The translations under genes and the position numbers were made by a program. Positions 6,399-9,973 of a stretch of DNA of 9,973 nucleotides are shown here, in pieces; the stretch's first letter is position 1; every line of letters begins with the position of its first letter. Below the pieces are notes generated by a model. It saw nothing but the letters and a program-made list of their open reading frames with translations, made no database searches and was not told where the DNA came from. Source of the DNA: Synergistaceae bacterium (GTDB lineage: Bacteria > Synergistota > Synergistia > Synergistales > Aminobacteriaceae); NCBI GenBank assembly GCA_017475805.1, contig JAFVEW010000141.1:1-9973 (forward strand), read 5' to 3'.

Positions 6399-8441
6399 AT
6401 GGACGAACAAAATTTAACGGCTCAAGATTTTTCTGCTGATGTTGATGCGGTTATGAAAAAATATGACCGTGAGTCTAACGTCCGAGTTTGGGAAGGTCGG
6501 CCTGCAATTTTTATAAAATGTCTGTCGGCTTTGTTCTCGCTTTATTGCATTTACGTGACTCTTTTCAGCACGGCAATGCCCGAAGTCAGGTTAAATATTT
6601 TCTTAGGATTAATTTTAATTCTTGGCTATTTGCATTATCCGATTAGGAAATCTCACGGCGATGTCTTGCCTGGCATCAGCGATTCAATTTCGATTCCTAT
6701 TGCCATTGACACTAAGGCGCGAGCAAATTCAATTCCGTTTTACGACCTTTTAATTATGTTAGCCGGAGCAATTCCGTTTTTTTATTTTGCTTGGAACGCC
6801 GAGAGTATTATTAAATTAGCTTTGCGTGTAACAAGTCCGCGAAATCCTAATTATCATTTAATGATAACAATGGCCGTGCTTGCGATTTTATCAACGATGG
6901 AACTTTGTCGACGCTGTGTCGGTATTCCGATTCTTTGTGTTGTCGGCTCTCTAATGATTTATGCTTTTTCGACCGTAAGATTTGGAAAAGTTATTTATGA
7001 TTTATTTTACTCGACAGGCGACGGACTCCGAAGCACGCCTATTGAAGTCTGCGCGAAATATATCGTCGTGTTTATAATCTTCGGAGCTTTTCTTGAGAGA
7101 ACAGGAATATCAACCTTCTTTATTAACCTTGCAAACGCTATAGCTGGAGCTTCGGCGGGCGGCCCTGCAAAAGTCGCTGTAATTTCTTCGGCACTTTGCG
7201 GAATGGTATCAGGCTCATCGGTCGGAAACACAGTTACTACAGGCTCAGTTACTATCCCTATGATGAAGAAGACAGGATATAAACCTGAATTTGCGGGAGC
7301 GGTTGAAGCGGCGGCCTCAACAGGCGGTCAGATAATGCCTCCGATTATGGGAGCGGCTGCTTTCTTAATGGCTGAATATATGGGCATACCGTATTCTCAA
7401 GTCGCATTAAAAGCAATTTTGCCGGCGGTTTTATATTTTGCAGGAATTTATATCGCCGTTCACCTTGAAGCTAAAAAATTAGGACTTAAAGGAATCCCTA
7501 AAGAAGAATTACCGCGAATTTTGAAACTATTGCCGAAGGTTTATTTGCTCTTGCCGTTAATCGTTTTAGTCGTTATGGTCTCAATGAATATTTACACGAT
7601 GCAATTTTCAGCGGCAATAGCTATCGGCCTTGCAATTTTTGTAGGACTGTTCAACAGCGATGAACGAATAACGCCGAAAAAAATTCTTGAGGCTCTTGAA
7701 GCAGGCGGACGCGGAACAATTACCGTAGCCGTTGCCTGCGCTATGGCTGGTCTTGTAGCTGGCTGTATAACTTCAACGGGTTTAGCTTCAGAATTAATTA
7801 CGATGGTCGTAAACGTTTCCGGCGGTCATGCTTTTATCGCGTTAATCTTAACTATGATTTGCTGCATAATTTTAGGAATGGGAGTTCCCACGACTGCTAA
7901 CTATTGCATAATGGCGGCGACTTGCGCTCCGATATTAATGGCACCGGCAATCGGGATCGAAAAAATCTGCGCTCACTTCTTAGTCTTTTACTTTGGCATA
8001 GTTGCGGATATAACGCCTCCTGTAGCTCTTGCGGCTTATGCGGGCTCGGCAATAGCAAAAGCTCCTCCAATGAAAACGGCTTTTAACGCAACGAAATTAG
8101 CTATCGGAGCTTTTATCGTTCCTTATATCTTTGCGTTTACTCCGGCTATGTTGTTTGAAAATGTCAGCCCTTTAATCGAGATCGTAAACGCCGGGCCGAT
8201 GTTGACGAATATTTTAATCGCTCTAGAAATCGTTTTAATATGCGCTACTGCTTTGCTTGGTATTTTCGGAGTTGCTGCTGCTCTCAACGGATTTTTATTC
8301 AAGCCTATTAATCCGATATTAAGAGTTGTTATTTGCGCGGGCGGTTTGAGTATGTTAGTGCCGGGTATTTTGAGCGATGTTATAGGTTTTGCTCTTGTCG
8401 GGGCTGTCTTTGCAATTCAATATATGAAGAGAGAAAAATAA
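6399..8441 (+). CDS. TRAP transporter permease, fused 4TM/12TM (DctQM-type)
   Basis: The inner-membrane component of the TAXI-TRAP system. It uses an ion gradient, usually sodium, to import the solute delivered by the upstream receptor. At 680 residues it matches the fused small-plus-large subunit class (TRAP_fused, TIGR02123 type). The N-terminal cytoplasmic stretch (VMKKYDRESNVRVWEG) is typical of the family and is followed by the 4TM DctQ-like part. The DctM-like part has the two hallmark half-repeats: GMVSGSSVGNTVTTGS near 268 with GGQIMPPIMGAAAF after it, and AGLVAGCITSTGLAS near 450 with ILGMGVPTTANYCIMA near 493 and VADITPPVALAAYAGS after it. Most of the chain is hydrophobic membrane segments. 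ATG at 6399 is preceded by an AGGGG ribosome site with 8-base spacing. It is followed by a terminator, so it closes this transcription unit. Confidence 0.96.
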   Translation: MDEQNLTAQDFSADVDAVMKKYDRESNVRVWEGRPAIFIKCLSALFSLYCIYVTLFSTAMPEVRLNIFLGLILILGYLHYPIRKSHGDVLPGISDSISIPIAIDTKARANSIPFYDLLIMLAGAIPFFYFAWNAESIIKLALRVTSPRNPNYHLMITMAVLAILSTMELCRRCVGIPILCVVGSLMIYAFSTVRFGKVIYDLFYSTGDGLRSTPIEVCAKYIVVFIIFGAFLERTGISTFFINLANAIAGASAGGPAKVAVISSALCGMVSGSSVGNTVTTGSVTIPMMKKTGYKPEFAGAVEAAASTGGQIMPPIMGAAAFLMAEYMGIPYSQVALKAILPAVLYFAGIYIAVHLEAKKLGLKGIPKEELPRILKLLPKVYLLLPLIVLVVMVSMNIYTMQFSAAIAIGLAIFVGLFNSDERITPKKILEALEAGGRGTITVAVACAMAGLVAGCITSTGLASELITMVVNVSGGHAFIALILTMICCIILGMGVPTTANYCIMAATCAPILMAPAIGIEKICAHFLVFYFGIVADITPPVALAAYAGSAIAKAPPMKTAFNATKLAIGAFIVPYIFAFTPAMLFENVSPLIEIVNAGPMLTNILIALEIVLICATALLGIFGVAAALNGFLFKPINPILRVVICAGGLSMLVPGILSDVIGFALVGAVFAIQYMKREK

Positions 8442-8456
8442 TTTAATTTTTTATAT

Positions 8457-8485
8457 CGCGTCCATTAAACCGGGCGCGTTTTTTT
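8457..8485 (+). terminator. Rho-independent terminator after the TRAP permease
   Basis: CGCGTCC (8457-8463) pairs with GGGCGCG (8472-8478) over 7 positions with one G-U pair and an 8-base loop. Seven T residues follow. It separates the TRAP block from the paralogous exported proteins. Confidence 0.85.
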
Positions 8486-8486
8486 G

Positions 8487-8492
8487 TATAAT
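8487..8492 (+). promoter_or_regulatory. Possible -10 box for the first paralogous exported protein
   Basis: A perfect TATAAT lies directly after the terminator, 15 bases before the AGGAGG ribosome site (8508-8513) of the gene starting at 8522. The best -35 candidate, TTAAAC at 8465-8470, matches only 3 of 6 positions and falls in the terminator loop. Confidence 0.4.
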
Positions 8493-8521
8493 TAAATAAA
8501 AATTTTTAGGAGGAATTTTTT

Positions 8522-9298
8522 ATGAATGCTAAAAAAATTTTTGCTGCGACTCTTTTAATTTTATTATTCTCAGCGGCAGCAAATGCAAAACTCACTGAAC
8601 AAGAAGCCTTAAATGACGATCGTATAGGACCGTTTGTTGAGATTACTAAGCAGCAAGGCGAAAAATTTTTACCCGGCCGTTACGCTCAAACTATAGGGAT
8701 TTTGTCAAGAGTCCATCCTGAAGACAAGATGATTATTGCAGCTTCAAGTTTAGTTATCGAGATCGGAAAATTTGATAAGAAAAATAAATTTTTCCCTGCA
8801 AAACTTGATTTCTATGGCAAAAAATTAATAAAAGGCTATGCGAAACTTGATACGTCCGGCGCAGTTCCAATCTTGCGGATTTATGATGCAAGTTCATCAA
8901 AAAAACACAAACTTATAGCTGAAGATTTTGCTGTCCTTCAAACCGAAGGCGATAAATATTTTTGGTTCTTAGGCTCAACTGAAAACGGAGATATTCATTC
9001 TATATTCCCGTTAAACGTAGAGTACTGGTTCCCTAAAAATTGGTACTTAGGCAAATGGATCGCTGCAGACAATTCAGAAATTGAATTAGACGCCGATGGA
9101 ATTGTGAGCATTCACGGCAACGTTTTTGGAACTTATACAATTTCAGATAATAGAATACTCGTAAAAACTCCGGACAATAAAGAAGATGCTGCTTATTGCA
9201 TCTATAATTCTGATGAAGATTATCTTGTTATAACTTTCACGAGCGGCCCGAACGGAATGGGCGAGAATGCCGCCGTTTTCACCAGAGAAAAAGATTAG
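8522..9298 (+). CDS. Exported protein of unknown function, first of a tandem paralogous pair
   Basis: 258 residues. A Sec signal peptide (MNAKKIFAATLLILLFSAAANA) probably ends after A22, so the mature protein is outside the cytoplasm. I do not recognise a named family. The region after the signal peptide (TEQEALNDDRIGPFVEITKQQG, LPGRYA, AASSLVIEIG) is the part most similar to the downstream paralogue. From about 174 a compact beta-rich module (LGKWIAADNSEIELDADG, then FGTYTISDNRILV) follows the 'GxW...G.....G.Y.i..n.i' style of small lipocalin-like domains; this is a resemblance only. There are no obvious catalytic motifs or repeats. The ATG has AGGAGG 8 bases upstream. It is preceded by a terminator and a TATAAT box, so it is probably transcribed separately from the TRAP genes. 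Confidence 0.88.
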   Translation: MNAKKIFAATLLILLFSAAANAKLTEQEALNDDRIGPFVEITKQQGEKFLPGRYAQTIGILSRVHPEDKMIIAASSLVIEIGKFDKKNKFFPAKLDFYGKKLIKGYAKLDTSGAVPILRIYDASSSKKHKLIAEDFAVLQTEGDKYFWFLGSTENGDIHSIFPLNVEYWFPKNWYLGKWIAADNSEIELDADGIVSIHGNVFGTYTISDNRILVKTPDNKEDAAYCIYNSDEDYLVITFTSGPNGMGENAAVFTREKD

Positions 9299-9304
9299 TA
9301 TAAT
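9276..9304 (+). promoter_or_regulatory. Possible promoter for the second paralogous exported protein
   Basis: TTTTCA (9276-9281) and a perfect TATAAT (9299-9304) are separated by 17 bases. They overlap the end and stop codon of the first paralogue. The AGGAGG ribosome site of the next gene is at 9323-9328. The second copy could therefore be expressed independently as well as by read-through. Confidence 0.4.
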
Positions 9305-9336
9305 CTATCAAATTTTTTATTCAGGAGGAATTTTTC

Positions 9337-9973
9337 ATGAAAGCAAAGAAAATTTTTTCCGCGATTTTTCTACTCACATTATTAACAACTACAGCAAACG
9401 CAAAAGTTACAGAGCAGCAGGCTTTGAGCGATCAGAGAATAGCTCCGTTCGTTGAAATTACTAAACAACAGGGCGCGAGTCTTTTGCCGGGACGTTACGC
9501 TCACGTTAAAGAAATCATGTCGCGAGTCAATCCCGCTGAAAAAATTAATGCAGCTTCAAGTTTAGTTATCGAAATCGGAGAATTTAATTCAGAAAATAAC
9601 GCATATCCTTCAAATCTTGATGTCTATGGTGAAAATCTTGCGCCGTGCTTCATGACTTTTGACGCTTCGGGAGCTGTGCCGATTATAAAAACTTACGCAG
9701 CTAACGACTCAGGAAATTACGAAGTCATAGCTGAAGATTTCGCTGTAATTATTCCCGAAGGCGGAGATAAATACGCTTGGCTCTTAGGCTCAACAGAAAC
9801 AGGCGACGTTCGTTACATGTTCCCGTTAAAAGACTGGTTCCCTGGGAAATGGTGGGAAGGCGATTGGGAAAGTTCAGACGGTTCTGAAATCGAGTTAGAC
9901 GACGACGGAACGATAGAGATTCAAGGACGAAAATTCGGAACTTATATAATCTCAGATAATAGAATCGCCGTAA
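9337..9973 (+). CDS. Exported protein of unknown function, second paralogue, cut by right edge
   Basis: 212 complete codons are visible before the window ends, with no stop. It begins with a signal peptide (MKAKKIFSAIFLLTLLTTTANA, cleavage probably after residue 22) and follows the first paralogue along its whole visible length. Shared features are TEQQALSDQRI, PFVEITKQQG, LPGRYA, AASSLVIEIG, AEDFAV, the WLLGSTETGD region, and the C-terminal module WESSDGSEIELDDDG...FGTYIISDNRI. By eye the first 80 residues are about 60% identical to the first copy, and one residue is missing around KI/NAASS. The gap to the first gene is 38 bases, with AGGAGG 8 bases before the ATG. This looks like a tandem duplication with later divergence. 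Function unknown. If full length matches copy one, about 45 residues lie outside the window. Confidence 0.87.
   Translation, partial: MKAKKIFSAIFLLTLLTTTANAKVTEQQALSDQRIAPFVEITKQQGASLLPGRYAHVKEIMSRVNPAEKINAASSLVIEIGEFNSENNAYPSNLDVYGENLAPCFMTFDASGAVPIIKTYAANDSGNYEVIAEDFAVIIPEGGDKYAWLLGSTETGDVRYMFPLKDWFPGKWWEGDWESSDGSEIELDDDGTIEIQGRKFGTYIISDNRIAV

Noticed and set aside
9267..9455. Reading frame bridging the two paralogues
   Set aside because: It is out of frame with both signal-peptide proteins, crosses their intergenic region and has no plausible protein features.

Overview
The window looks like chromosomal DNA of an AT-rich anaerobic or gut-type bacterium. It carries a riboflavin biosynthesis operon, a Sec-exported flavoprotein, a TAXI-type TRAP transporter and a tandem pair of exported proteins of unknown function. 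A fused TAXI-TRAP permease next to a large exported FAD oxidoreductase with S-layer-homology-like C-terminal repeats would suit Synergistota, or a Negativicutes-like diderm. That placement is an inference from gene content, not a match I could check. There are no tRNAs, rRNAs, CRISPR arrays or insertion sequences that I can see. No gap between genes exceeds about 125 bases.

Left part (1-2973, minus strand): a compact rib operon read right to left. The order is ribD (deaminase/reductase), ribE (riboflavin synthase), two small unrelated AT-rich genes (an unknown 90-residue protein and a DUF4160 protein), then ribA (GTP cyclohydrolase II, cut by the left edge a few residues before its end). Genes overlap or are separated by fewer than 40 bases, so they are probably one transcript from a sigma70-type promoter at 2988-3016. 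The leader is too short for an FMN riboswitch. The small pair sits where a RibB domain would be expected if this operon descends from a ribD-ribE-ribBA arrangement.

Middle (3052-8441, plus strand): a divergently transcribed exported FAD-dependent oxidoreductase with C-terminal SLH-like repeats. It is followed by a TAXI solute-binding protein and, after a palindromic element and a Rho-independent terminator, by the fused 4TM/12TM TRAP permease. The binding protein and permease together make a complete sodium-dependent uptake system. The upstream flavoprotein may process the same or a related compound in the cell envelope, but this is not proven. A second terminator closes this block at 8457-8485.

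Right part (8522-9973, plus strand): two tandem paralogous secreted proteins of about 258 residues. Each has its own TATAAT box and strong AGGAGG ribosome-binding site. Each has a C-terminal region reminiscent of small lipocalin-like beta-barrel modules. The second copy runs off the right edge.
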